Below, piece by piece: positions 34,504 to 44,800 of a stretch of DNA of 64,000 nt; the first letter of the stretch is position 1, and each line of letters begins with the position of its first letter. Below the pieces are notes generated by a model, which was not told the DNA's origin, searched no databases, and saw nothing but the letters and a program-made list of their open reading frames with translations. The stretch spans positions 62,001-126,000 of the forward strand of contig JAIXMR010000064.1 of the NCBI GenBank assembly GCA_025677835.1. Direction: 5' to 3'. This DNA comes from Sporodiniella umbellata. Lineage: Eukaryota > Mucoromycota > Mucoromycetes > Mucorales > Rhizopodaceae. Both the position numbers and the translations under genes were made by a program.

Positions 34504-34588
34504 ATGTATGATTTATTAAAGTGTTTGTATACCCAAGAGAAGGGAAACGCCAATTCAAAAGGGGAGGGGGGTATCGGTATGGGATGGA
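33582..34588. other. Intergenic region between UNC93-like and arrestin genes
   Basis: About 1 kb. It has long A/T runs (33614-33633, 33685-33718, 33859-33902), a purine tract with several G runs at about 34134-34180, and a (TA)n tract at about 34473-34495. A short hairpin GAGCCC...GGGTTC spans about 33950-33970. A 42-codon ATG frame (34299-34427, plus strand) is described separately as an observation. Confidence 0.5.
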
Positions 34589-36025
34589 TTAGAGCCTGTG
34601 GTGGGGAGACTGGTTTCTAGGGGAGTGGCTCAGTCTCCGATGCACGCTATCGTAGGCAGGAGGGAGAGAAGAGGGAAAGGTGAGAGTGGCGACGGATTGA
34701 TAGGAGGGTACTTTGCCCAGGTCGACACCATCCCACCAAGGCTGTAGAGGGGTTTCAGAGGCCTCAGGGGAAGGACGCCTGGAATGTTGCCTACTTCCAC
34801 TATTGGAACCTGGGATGGCCATTGGGTCTGAAGGGGTGGGGTGTGAGAGTGCAAAGAGGCGAGACCAGCCACGGATAGAGACAGGCTCGTGACTGTCTTG
34901 TGTGGGGGTGGGGGTTGGGAGGTGGCATCGGAGATGGAGGCGCGTATTCTCAGCCGCTCGACCACGGAAGGATCGTAAGGTACGGACCGCCAGGTTTCGT
35001 CGTAAGCAGGTAAACGAGTCATGTCTTGGGACGGTGAAAAAGACTCGGTCACAATGATTTGCACGGCACAGCGTAATTCAGAAATATGACCATCTGCATT
35101 GGCCAAGGCAATCACAAACTTGAGACGGTGCCGGATGCGTATCATGTCACTGTCCGCGTCGGCAAACACCAAAGGCGATTTGGAAGGGACTTGGAGCGAT
35201 AATACCTTCTCCCATAGGGGAGATTCAGGCGTGATGGGGGTTGTAAAGGGCTGGTCTTGTCGCAACACGCGTACGATCCGGGTGTCTGTCTTGGTATGAT
35301 CGTTGGCTGTATAGGTGCAGTATTCTTTGATAGAGACCATCAGCGCGTGCACCTTCAACTGGGAGGCGATAGGCAGAATTTTAAAGGTGATTGGAATCGT
35401 ATCGCTCAAGGCATACAGTTTCGAAGGCACGCTGATATCGTACACCATCTTCTCGGCCCATGTGTTGTGTATCTCAAGTGATTGTATCAATTCAAATTCA
35501 GAAGGTAAGACAGACCGAAGTATCTTGATCGTCTTCTTTTTCACCGTGTTCTGGACAAACGCAGATCGTTCCACAGTGGCTTTGAGTCGATAACATACGA
35601 TGCCAACATCCGATGCCAACGTCTGTGGTAAATCCCCAGGCAGTAAGATCTCAAACGCCCAACAATGTTTGCCTGATTTCAATCCGACCGATTTCTTTTG
35701 TTCATTCCCCACAAACTCCCATCGGTGGGCAATAATCGTCCGACCTTGTTTATGGAAATGCTGTTGATGGCCAACGCCTGAACTAAACCCTCAATACACT
35801 CCTATTTCCTTGTCTCTCTTGTCTCGCCTTACCTTCAGACCATGACACCTTCATCTTGCCAATAAACGATAGATTGACCGATTTGACCTTGATAGACTCT
35901 GGAAGGTTCAGTGACAGACTACCCTGTAACATCTTTCCTGCTGCTTCATCCGGATGGCCTAACAGAACAATCTCTTCTGATGCCACATTGATTTTAAATT
36001 CAAGTCCTTTTCCAAACGCATGCAT
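34589..36025 (-). CDS. Alpha-arrestin-like protein, frame broken near the C terminus
   Basis: Two exons (36025-35833, 35777-34589). The arrestin N domain (MHAFGKGLEFKINVASEEIV, GSLSLNLPESIKVKSVNLSF) and C domain (YALSDTIPITFKILPIASQL) are clear, as is HRWEF before the second sheet set. Around 34870-34920 the reading frame must change. Upstream the open frame contains RLPAYDETWRSVPYD. Downstream the protein-like frame is a different one, with WSRLFALSHPTPSDPMAIPG, VPSYQSVATLTF and a PPAYDSVHRR PY motif (binding site for Rsp5/Nedd4 ubiquitin ligases), stopping at 34589. One extra base in the CCCCCACCCCCACAC stretch would join them; uncorrected, the frame ends at 34630. Alpha-arrestins direct ubiquitination and endocytosis of plasma-membrane transporters. 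Confidence 0.82.
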
Positions 36026-36050
36026 CTTTTTACAAAAATAACCACTGTAA

Positions 36051-36083
<33 letters not shown>

Positions 36084-36105
36084 AAAAAAAAAAAAAAAAA
36101 AAAAA
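36051..36105. repeat. AAT trinucleotide repeat plus poly-A in arrestin leader
   Basis: (AAT)n tract followed by an A run of about 26 nt directly upstream of the arrestin ATG (minus-strand leader). Confidence 0.85.
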
Positions 36106-36263
36106 TTAAAAATTTTAAACCGCAATTTTTTGCATGTCCGTGAAACCAATGGAAAGTGAAAAAGAGCAGTAAAAGGATCCAATAGTATGCAGAAAAAAAA
36201 AAAAATTTTTTTTTGTTTTTTTTTGTTTTTGTTTTTTATGAGGAAGATGAGAAAGGGTATAGT

Positions 36264-37281
36264 TTAGATGTTGGTAGGGCATTGAAAGTGGGTAGTTGCA
36301 GGCGAAACAAAAGAGACTGGATGCCAAACAATACCCGCAATCGAGTACACAATCTTGAATTTGACGCCTAGGGTCTGTGTATGGGGAGAAGCAAGGTCTT
36401 GGTTGACAATAGAGCAAGCGCTAGAGAGGTGTTGAAAGGTGGCGTCTGCAGGGTTCAACGAGGTGTAGTTGATATGGACAGGGATGGTAATGACCTGATC
36501 GATACTTTGGCCAGTCAACATCAGCCGTCCCGAATCTCCCCAACCAAAAGGCACTTCAGTATTCGTATCAATCGCCTGCACAGCAAAGTTCTGGATACGG
36601 GTAGGAATCCAGTTATCCCCATTGAGCACGGTGAAATTCACTCTCCAAACAGCCTGGATCGAACTGTTGGTCATTGTCGGGGCACTGTCCAGATCGACTG
36701 CCGTATACTGCAACGTAGGCACCCGCGGCCACACAAAAAACCAAATCAAAATCACCACAATAATCAACAGGAAGCCAAAGAAAACCAGTTTTCGTCCGCT
36801 GATCCCCACCCGAGTCCACCATCGTTTCTTTTTCATCGCTATCAACGAAGGCACTGCCGTATGGATGTTCTTGTGCGCCGCCGTCTGGCCGTGGTAGCCA
36901 TCGTCTGGTTCCATCATCGTCATTGCAATCGTGTCGTGCAGTAGGGAGCCCGCCGGTCGCTCGAAACTCGGGAGTTCCTCTTCAAGATACACTCCCTCAG
37001 CCGATACAGGCGCTTCCCCCCCATGGTGAGAATACGGCAGATACGAATTGGCTCTTTTCGACCCTGCCATTCCCTTCTTGTCCACTCTCTGAGGCATATA
37101 CGGATCCTGTTCACTCACATACTCAGCCGCTTGAAAACTACTACTTTCTGAATGCGCCTCAGAATCAAACTTGTAGGAACCATCTAATAACTTTATCAAT
37201 ACCATCATCATCACTCGCTTCATTACCTGGCGTCACTAGCTTTTTCGTAACCCGGTAAGGGTCTTTGGCATCTTGGCTCAT
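36264..37281 (-). CDS. Type II membrane protein with LEA2-like extracellular domain
   Basis: Two exons (37281-37227, 37183-36264), 324 codons. A long cytosolic N-terminal half (about 155 residues, with HHGGEAP and acidic stretches, then KKKRWWTRVGISGRK) is followed by one transmembrane helix (LVFFGFLLIIVVILIWFFVW). The luminal/extracellular domain of about 150 residues has WRVNFTVLNGDNWIPTRIQN and VITIPVHINYTSLNPADATF, the beta-sandwich pattern of LEA2/NDR1-like proteins, with N-glycosylation sequons (NSS, NFT, NYT). Such single-pass proteins are common in fungi and uncharacterised. The exon 1 ATG gives MSQDAKDPYRVTKK. A different open frame overlapping the 3' end (36115-36417) is not coding. 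Confidence 0.8.
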
Positions 37282-37292
37282 TCAAGCTCCAG

Positions 37293-37334
<42 letters not shown>

Positions 37335-37971
37335 GTGAGAAAAAGAAAGGGTGAAAAAAAAAAAAAAAAAAAAAAAAAATTAAAAATTCAAATCCAATAG
37401 AGCGACTGCCTAAAATAGATTTCAATCCAGTTTCCATTCTCTTGTACCCATCGTTGGGTATGAACATCCACCCTTGAATTACCGCTTTACTGTATGTGTT
37501 GGAAATCCTGATCTCTCTATTCAACCCTTTCTTGATGCTCTCAACAGCTTGGAGACCGATGGCTTCATACAAAAAAAAAAAGTAGAGCTTGGGATGGACA
37601 GAGGCTCCGCACGGCGTCATAAGAAAGTAAGGATCCCCACTACGGATATTGAAATCCACTTTTATTCAAAAAAAAAAAAAAAAAGACAATAACAAAAATA
37701 GCGTGGATGATACCCAAGCTAGTCTACTTTCTCTCATAGTGCCTTGTTAAATACCATACAATAGGGCATGCGTCTTGTCAAGCCAAAAGATCGCTCATGG
37801 TTTTTGTTTCTGTAAGATGCCAGCATGTCGGTGTTTGTATAAAATTAGACGTCACTTGGAGAGCGCAGACTGCCTTTGAAATGCGTCGTCAACCATTGAC
37901 ACGTAATGCTTCATTTTATTTTTCTGTTTTTTTTTTTTTTTTTTTTTTTTAAGCAAACTCCATCCAACTTA
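37282..37971. other. Divergent intergenic region upstream of PSMA7
   Basis: About 690 bp. Two A runs (37292-37330, 37354-37379) precede the LEA2-like gene leader. Between 37440 and 37680 both strands have open frames of 70-125 codons with protein-like stretches but no recognised family and no good start context. They may be a gene remnant. Nearer PSMA7 there is a CRE-like GACGTCA at 37848-37854 and a T run at 37927-37950. Confidence 0.5.
37848..37854. promoter_or_regulatory. CRE-like GACGTCA upstream of PSMA7
   Basis: AGACGTCAC, the exact reverse complement of the GTGACGTCT found upstream of histone H3, about 120 bp before the proteasome alpha-4 ATG. Confidence 0.45.
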
Positions 37972-39032
37972 ATGTCTGGCTACGATCGTGCTTTAACAGT
38001 TTTTTCACCTGACGGTCATTTATTCCAAGTGGAATATGCCTCGGAGGCTGTCAGAAAGGGTACCTGTGCTGTAGGTTCCTTTGTTTTTCTCCCCCTCCCA
38101 AAAAATAATAACCACATCTATCTAGGTCGGTGTTCGTGGTAAAAACGTCGTGGTTCTTGGCGTTGAAAAGAAGTCGGTCTTGAAATTACAAGACGCTCGA
38201 ACCGTTCGTAAAATTTGCATGCTTGACGACCACATTGGCATGGCATTTGCCGGTAAAACACATGACCTGCATACAATATGCCTTCTGTTCCTAATCCATC
38301 CAACACAGGTTTGACGGCTGATGCTCGTGTATTGATCAACAAGGCGAGAATCGAATGTCAAAGTCATCGTTTAACTGTTGAAGATCCTGCTTCTGTCGAA
38401 TACATCACACGTCATATTGCTCAGATTCAACAAGTAAAGAAGATAGAAAATTGAGTACGCTACCTCAGTCGACTAACACGTTCACTTTTTTTTTTTTTTT
38501 TTTGAAAAGAAATATACCCAAAGTGGTGGTGTACGTCCTTTCGGTATTTCTACACTCATTGTAGGTTTCGATCACCAAGAACCTAAATTATATATGACCG
38601 AGCCCTCGGGTATTTATACTGCCTGGAAGGTAAAACAAGCGAAATCCACCCTTGAAAAAACGCTGAAAAACAAACGTTTATCGTAGGCGAATGCAATCGG
38701 TAGAAGCTCCAAAACAGTTCGCGAATTTTTAGAAAAAAATTACAGTGACGATATGGAGGAAGGCAACACAGTCAAATTGGCCATCAAGTCTTTATTGGAG
38801 GTTGTTCAAACAGGAGCAAAGAATATTGAAATTGTAGTGATGGGCACAGAGGGAGAAATCAAGGTAATAAAAAGATCTCTCTTTAGAAACCAGAGTATTC
38901 ATCAAAAAAAAAAAAAAAAAATAGCGATTAGAACAAGCAGAAGTTGAAGTGGTTGTGGCTGAAATCGAAAAGGAGAAAGAGGAAGAGGCTGAAAGGAAAA
39001 AGAAACCTAGCGTACCTATGGGCTCTGCTTAA
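37972..39032 (+). CDS. PSMA7: 20S proteasome subunit alpha-4 (PSMA7/Pre6 type)
   Basis: Six exons (37972-38070, 38126-38252, 38309-38433, 38510-38629, 38687-38863, 38925-39032), 251 codons. The alpha-subunit signature [20 protein letters not shown] starts at residue 4, followed by [60 protein letters not shown] and [20 protein letters not shown]. The C terminus is Lys/Glu-rich ([15 protein letters not shown]), like PSMA7. Alpha-4 lies in the outer ring of the 20S core, next to alpha-3 and alpha-5. The closely spaced short introns include T/A homopolymers. Confidence 0.96.
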
Positions 39033-39255
39033 TTGTAATACATCTACTCATTAAAAACTGCCCATGTGTGTCTTTCACTGGATTCAAAATCCAATTTTCT
39101 TTACACTTTGACCAGGACAGAAGAAATAGGGTCCATAGCCTCTTGATGAGCACCCTCTCTCTCTCTCTTTTTTTTTTTTTTTTTTTTTTTTTCTCTCTGT
39201 TGTAACTCACACGCTTGCAAAAACACTAGCTTAGGTTGAGTTCAAGGATTCTGGC

Positions 39256-40535
39256 TCATGAGCAAACACGTTTATTTTCTTGATAGTTTAATGTACATTC
39301 TTTGAGCATGGATTGTCTTACTCTGTTCCAGTTTCCTTTACGGATCTTGGGTGGATCCATGGCGGTCTCGTTGGATAGGACAAGAGGATCGTCACCTTTC
39401 CAGAATTTGGAAATAAACTGAGAGATACATTGACTACGAGCTGGCATGTGGTTACGATGGGTACTGATTCCTTTTTTTAATCCAAAATCCTCGATGGGTT
39501 GTCTGGTATTCACAAGAATGGGGGTTGCCTGACTTAACCCGGAAGCCATCATGGCAAAGCCTAAATCTTCACAGTTCACCTCTCTATCTACATACGCGTG
39601 TAATTCAGGTTCAAGTACACTAACAGTGGCTCTCAGCACAATGAAAATCGTTTTTTTTTTTTTTTTTTTTTTTGTGTGTGTATCGAGTTACCATGTATAG
39701 GCAAACAAATACTCTGAACGAACAAACATACTCTTGGTTAAAATAATAGAATACGGAGCCCGGTTGCTCACTCTATACGTTGCTTGTCGTGTACTCGGAT
39801 CATAGGTATGGATACGGGGAAAATGGCCAACGATGCTGTTCACATTCGATCTCCACGTCTGGGCAGAGCATGAGTATCACTTTTATATATATATATAACA
39901 TGGTCTCAGTTTGGGTTACGTTAAATGCAAGTTCTAAATCCTCTAAATCCATAAATATATCGTCATCCATGATATAAACAGCTTCTGTGTTCAAGTCACT
40001 TATTGGATTGAATCTGTTGTTGAGAGAATCGTAGGATTGTTTTAGTATCTTCAGACGAGAGCGATCTTGGGGTGGGATAGACTCATAAAGAGAACTCGGC
40101 ACTTTTAAAGAGGGATTGTGCCATGTGACATATATCTTTTCAATACTGCTTGACTTTAGTAAATGGCTTATGTTATCCGATAAATGTCGGATTCTTTCGG
40201 GGTTGTATGTACTGAGCAAAACAGAAAACCGATGCTTCAAAGGGAACTCTACAAACTCTTTTGTATTCAAGTAATCATCACATACAGCGTTTTGTCTCGG
40301 CCTGTTTTTCCATAATCCACCTTGTTCAAATACATGTCAGTCTAGAGTTAAAACTTGTAATCTACCTAAACCCAAGAATCGGTTCAAATCATTGCCTAAA
40401 CGACGCCACTTGTAAAAAGAAACAGGATCCAACTGTCTGACCCAATCTGCGCTTTTATAAGAGTGCATCATCCATGGTTTCATAGGTCCAGAAAAAAGGT
40501 GGAAATGCTAGGATCGTTACTACAAGACATATCCA

Positions 40536-40579
<44 letters not shown>

Positions 40580-41341
40580 TCACTTTGTTCTCTAATAATG
40601 CATCGGTAACGTTGTGAAACATTTCATTCAAAGGAGACGCTTTGTCTCTCATCGATCCATCTTGGCTCAAAAGCAGTAAAGCTGGCCTTGTGGACATAAC
40701 AACTGAATTTGGCAATTGGTCAAAAAGCTGACCTACATCCTATTATGCGCTAAATTTTAAGCGCCGAGCGATCAGTGACAAACAATGATACCTACATTAT
40801 CAAATAAAATGTCATGCGTAAAGTATATCATTTTATCGTAAATAGAGAGCTTCAAAAGTTTTGACAAACTGTAGTATAACTCGCTATTCGACGGATGCTC
40901 CCAATGTGTCTTTTTTTTTTTTTTTTTTTTTTTTTGGTTAGTCTATCACTATTATCAAACCCTGTTTTACCTTTGTTATATATACACCAAGTTTTTCAAA
41001 CAAACCAAGGTCACTGTTTTTGATATTTAATGAGTCAGGTATCATCAATAAAATGTCGTTTTTGACTACAGGCTGTTGAAGTAAAGCTACTTTTAACGAA
41101 TAAATCGACACAAGTGTAGCTTCAATCTAGACAATACACTGTTTATTTTCTTCTGGTTAGCTTTTATCTCTATTACCATAGAAAGATCGTCCAGTACAAT
41201 AATAAACGAGTTTGTTTCTTTTTCGTTTTTCATGATTTTTCTAAAGTCGGTATCGGACAAACCCTGTAAGAGGTATAGTACCATGGTGAATCCACACACC
41301 AGTGAGACAGATAACATAAAGACAAAAAGCTTTTTATTCAT
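39256..41341 (-). CDS. Two-domain Golgi glycosyltransferase: GT8-like plus GT64 (exostosin C-terminal type)
   Basis: Eight exons (41341-41140, 41089-40971, 40909-40796, 40739-40580, 40446-40366, 40320-39920, 39858-39692, 39619-39256), 535 codons. The N terminus is a signal anchor (KKLFVFMLSVSLVCGFTMVL). Residues about 45-220 resemble a glycogenin-type GT8 domain (NDILLMIPDSLNIKNSDLGL, YSLSKLLKLSIYDKMIYFTH, DVGQLFDQ), with the expected DxD changed to THD. Residues about 235-535 are GT64, as in EXT/EXTL: FSVLLSTYNPERI, a DDD motif in VYIMDDDIFMDLEDL, TWRSNVNSIVGHFPRIHTYD, and YVDREVNCEDLGFAMM. The acceptor choice giving Cys in AYTCVLEPEL restores the conserved GT64 cysteine. The fourth-exon donor and the second-exon acceptor are the least certain. 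Confidence 0.8.
40541..40576. repeat. TA/CA microsatellite inside an intron
   Basis: (TA)n(CA)n tract within the intron separating the fourth and fifth exons of the glycosyltransferase gene, directly beside its GTGAGT donor. Confidence 0.8.
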
Positions 41342-41550
41342 ACTTGAAAAAAAAAAAGAGAAAAAGACAGCTTGGACCGCCAAGAGAAGTATGTCTATAC
41401 CTGTGACTTTCTTTGGTCGATAAGATAAAACCAATAGCCTCAAGTACCTATAAAACAATTCAATAGGCGAATTGGAAGTTGAGCTGCACTGGTTTTCCAA
41501 GTATGGCAAGCACAGTCAACGATAAACACATAGACTGAAAGCAAAAGTCG

Positions 41551-41586
<36 letters not shown>

Positions 41587-41760
41587 GTTACGTTCTGAGT
41601 CGTGAGTTTGTTTTTAAAAATAGAGAAAACTAATGGACATCAGATATAGATTGTAGACATGAGTATCTATTTGCTGATTGAAACAACTTTTGTGACTAAA
41701 TGCAAAAGTATAGGTACTGTTTTTATTGAAAATAAAAACAGCCGCTATGCTTCGGGGGAT

Positions 41761-41813
<53 letters not shown>

Positions 41814-41819
41814 CTGTGA
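41342..41819. other. Intergenic region with TA and TG microsatellites
   Basis: About 480 bp between the glycosyltransferase start and the Bud4-like stop. It contains (TA)n tracts at about 41556-41583 and 41763-41795, the latter running into (TG)n to 41813. No gene is supported; the open frame crossing 41342-41509 reads through the leader. Confidence 0.6.
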
Positions 41820-44800
41820 TTAATAGTATTCAGTAAAAGGTAGTCGCAAAGGAACGCGTCCAATCATAGATTTGAGTGTTTTGACCCATTCCTCACTCTC
41901 TGATACCTCATCGCTAACACAGTCCAAGTGATAATCAGGAAAGGTTAGTCTAAAAAAGCCTTTTAGGTTTCCTTCCACAATCGATTCGGCTCCAAACACT
42001 TTTTCATCTTTTGTTTTCTGTTCAGCCAGGTTGACAATGACTTTGTCAGCTGCTGCGCTTAATCGTATCACGTCTGCAATGTTGAAATGATTCCAGACTT
42101 CGCTACCTTCTTCATCCGATACATAGCCAATGAGTTGACTGCCTATTAATCTATAATAATGCCGTTGCCATATCTAAATAACAAGTGTTAGTACAATGAC
42201 ATTCGGAGCTTCTATACCTTTTGTCCTTGAATTCTTGTAGATAAAAATCCGCTTTGCCAGCATGTTTCATGCCACTGACAAATTTTGAGGGTTAAATCGC
42301 ATTCACGTAGGCTTTTTGGTACTTGCTATAATAAAACCAATGTTTCGGTTAGTGTTGATTCCTGACAATGTGGTCTATACTTACAACACTTGGGCTGGAT
42401 ACGGGAAGATACAACATTTCTATGTTTAGCTTGCTTACAATTTTCAAAAAGTCTTCTTCGTCCCCAAACTGCTCCCTTCTAGCTCTTTCTCTACTCGATC
42501 GAGTATACCAAGAATTGAAACAGTCAAAGTTCGCTGTGTACGTTTTCTTAAAACAAGCTGGAACCATATGATCAACCGCAAACCTTGTCTGTCCTATAGC
42601 ACCATCTTCTGGATGCACATAACCAGACAGGTGCTCTTTTTGCTTGCGTATGGATGTAAACCATTTCGTCCAGCCTGAGCGTGGTTTGACGTGATAGTCA
42701 GGTCTGACATGGAGTGAAACCGTGATAATCATCTCTGGTTTTGCATCAATAATACATTCGTAGTCCATCAGTATTTGCTCCCCCAGCATTTCATATCTGG
42801 ACATATATTCGTATTCACCATCGCTTATTACACATCGAGCATATGTAATCTCTTTTGGTAACGGCAGTAGAACGTCATGAGCACCACTTACCCCGATGTA
42901 TATTTTACCATGTTTTGATTGTTTGATTTCTTCAACCAAAACGACATGCTCTGAAAGTTCATGCGCATTCGGAATATTTATCTTTTCTGTTCCAATAGCC
43001 TGTATAGACTGCTTTTTGTCGTCATTCATAAGAGCCCCTTGAGTTCCCGGGAGCGCTCTCATATAATGTGTGATATCTTCTACTCGGGACTGATCGGTGA
43101 CTTCCGTCGTCTCCTCGAGTTGTAGTTTCTCTCGATCTACAATGGTTGTCGTGGTATTGTTTTTTTGCTCCAATTTTGTTTGAATATGATCTTGGTCTTC
43201 ATGTTGCATAAATATTAATATTTCCCCTTCAGCTTCTTCGTTGTTTGAGCTTGTATAGCTCTTTGTTTTGTTTTGATAGGGACTCGAGGAATAGTAATCA
43301 AACTCGGTGTCTGGTTGTTTCTCTTTTGTTACCCCTTGATTGTCTTTTCTTGCTGATGAGGCCACATCTTCATCTTCATCCATGGTTGTATTCCCTGTCG
43401 CGCTTGAGTTTTTGAAAGAGTCGGATGTCATTGAAGAATGACTACTGTATGCTTTTTCCTCCACCCATTCGTTTTCCGGATCAAACCACTGCTCGTTTCC
43501 GGTTTCGCTTTCTGTAGCCATGCTATCCCTAACGGGTGCTTTTTCTACTAGGTTGATGCCGACAGACCAGTGATTGCGCTGGCTCCCACTTTTTCTCTTT
43601 TCATTTGGAGGTGCAAACTCTTTGTTCGATTGATAGGGCTTGGAAAGAAAGTCAGGGACAGTTGCTTTTTCGCCCTTTGTATCAGTAATAGTAAACATGT
43701 TTGCTTCATTTCCAAGTGATAGACTATGAAGCGTAGCAGTATCGCTTAGTCTTGAAGCCTCTGGAGTTTTTTTTGAGCTCTGAGCGTTCTCTTCCGTTCC
43801 TCCGTACCCTTTATATTCACTGCCGCGACCAACGCTCATAAATTGCTCGCAAGTCATATCTTTACTCTCGCTAAGATCTCTCTGTCCATATGGGTTTTCT
43901 TTTGTAGGTGTTGATACAGTGTCTTCGTCATCGCTCGCAAACATACCACCCTGGTTAGTAATAATAGGTATAGGTTTGTTTGAATCTTTTACAAGTAAAA
44001 ATCAGTAATTGCAACAGGTCTTTGGGTGAAGAATACCTTGATACCCTTGATCGGTACTTGTATTTCCAAGAGGTTTGGTTGTTTCGATGTGTGATCTTTG
44101 AACTTCTATATACATCGCTCCTTGGTTTGGCGTTATGTCGTTTAGTTGAACATTATTTTTGTATCCAACCTGCTGCTGTGTGACAGAACGCTCATTTTGA
44201 ATGTTTTCGACAGTCAAAAAATTAGGCGTAATGTGAGCCCTTTCCATTTTCGCTTTTTGGCCTGAATTCGCGCCAATATTGTTGTTTTCGTAGACTTTAT
44301 CGTAGTCGTAATCGTCTACGGATTGCTGATGCCTTGTGTTTGATCCATGGACGCCTGCCACCATGCCCTGTACCTCTCTTGTACTTTTACCGTTAGAGTG
44401 CGAAGCGTTTAGGCTACTGTTATCCAACATTTTATTATTACTATGGGCTTCCGGTATTGAGAAGGATTCATATTCAGTGGTATCGTTTTTATCAAAGCTC
44501 CCGTGTAATCCATTAGGAGCTATCTTTGTATCGCTAGCGTTTTGGTGCTTCGACATGCCATTGGTATTGTTATACGTATGGCCATTGGGATAGTTTTGCT
44601 CCCCATTATCGACACTATAAAAGGAGGATATACTCTGAGAGTCATTGTATAAATACTCGTCATTTTTGTTCCCAGTTGTAGGTGTATGTATTGCAAAAGC
44701 GCCGGTGTTTGTATTCTGATTGGATTTGTCCGACTCTGCACTGCAATCCTCAATTTGAGATTCTTGGTAAGCTTTGGTGTTTTTGAGAAAACTTGTCTCA

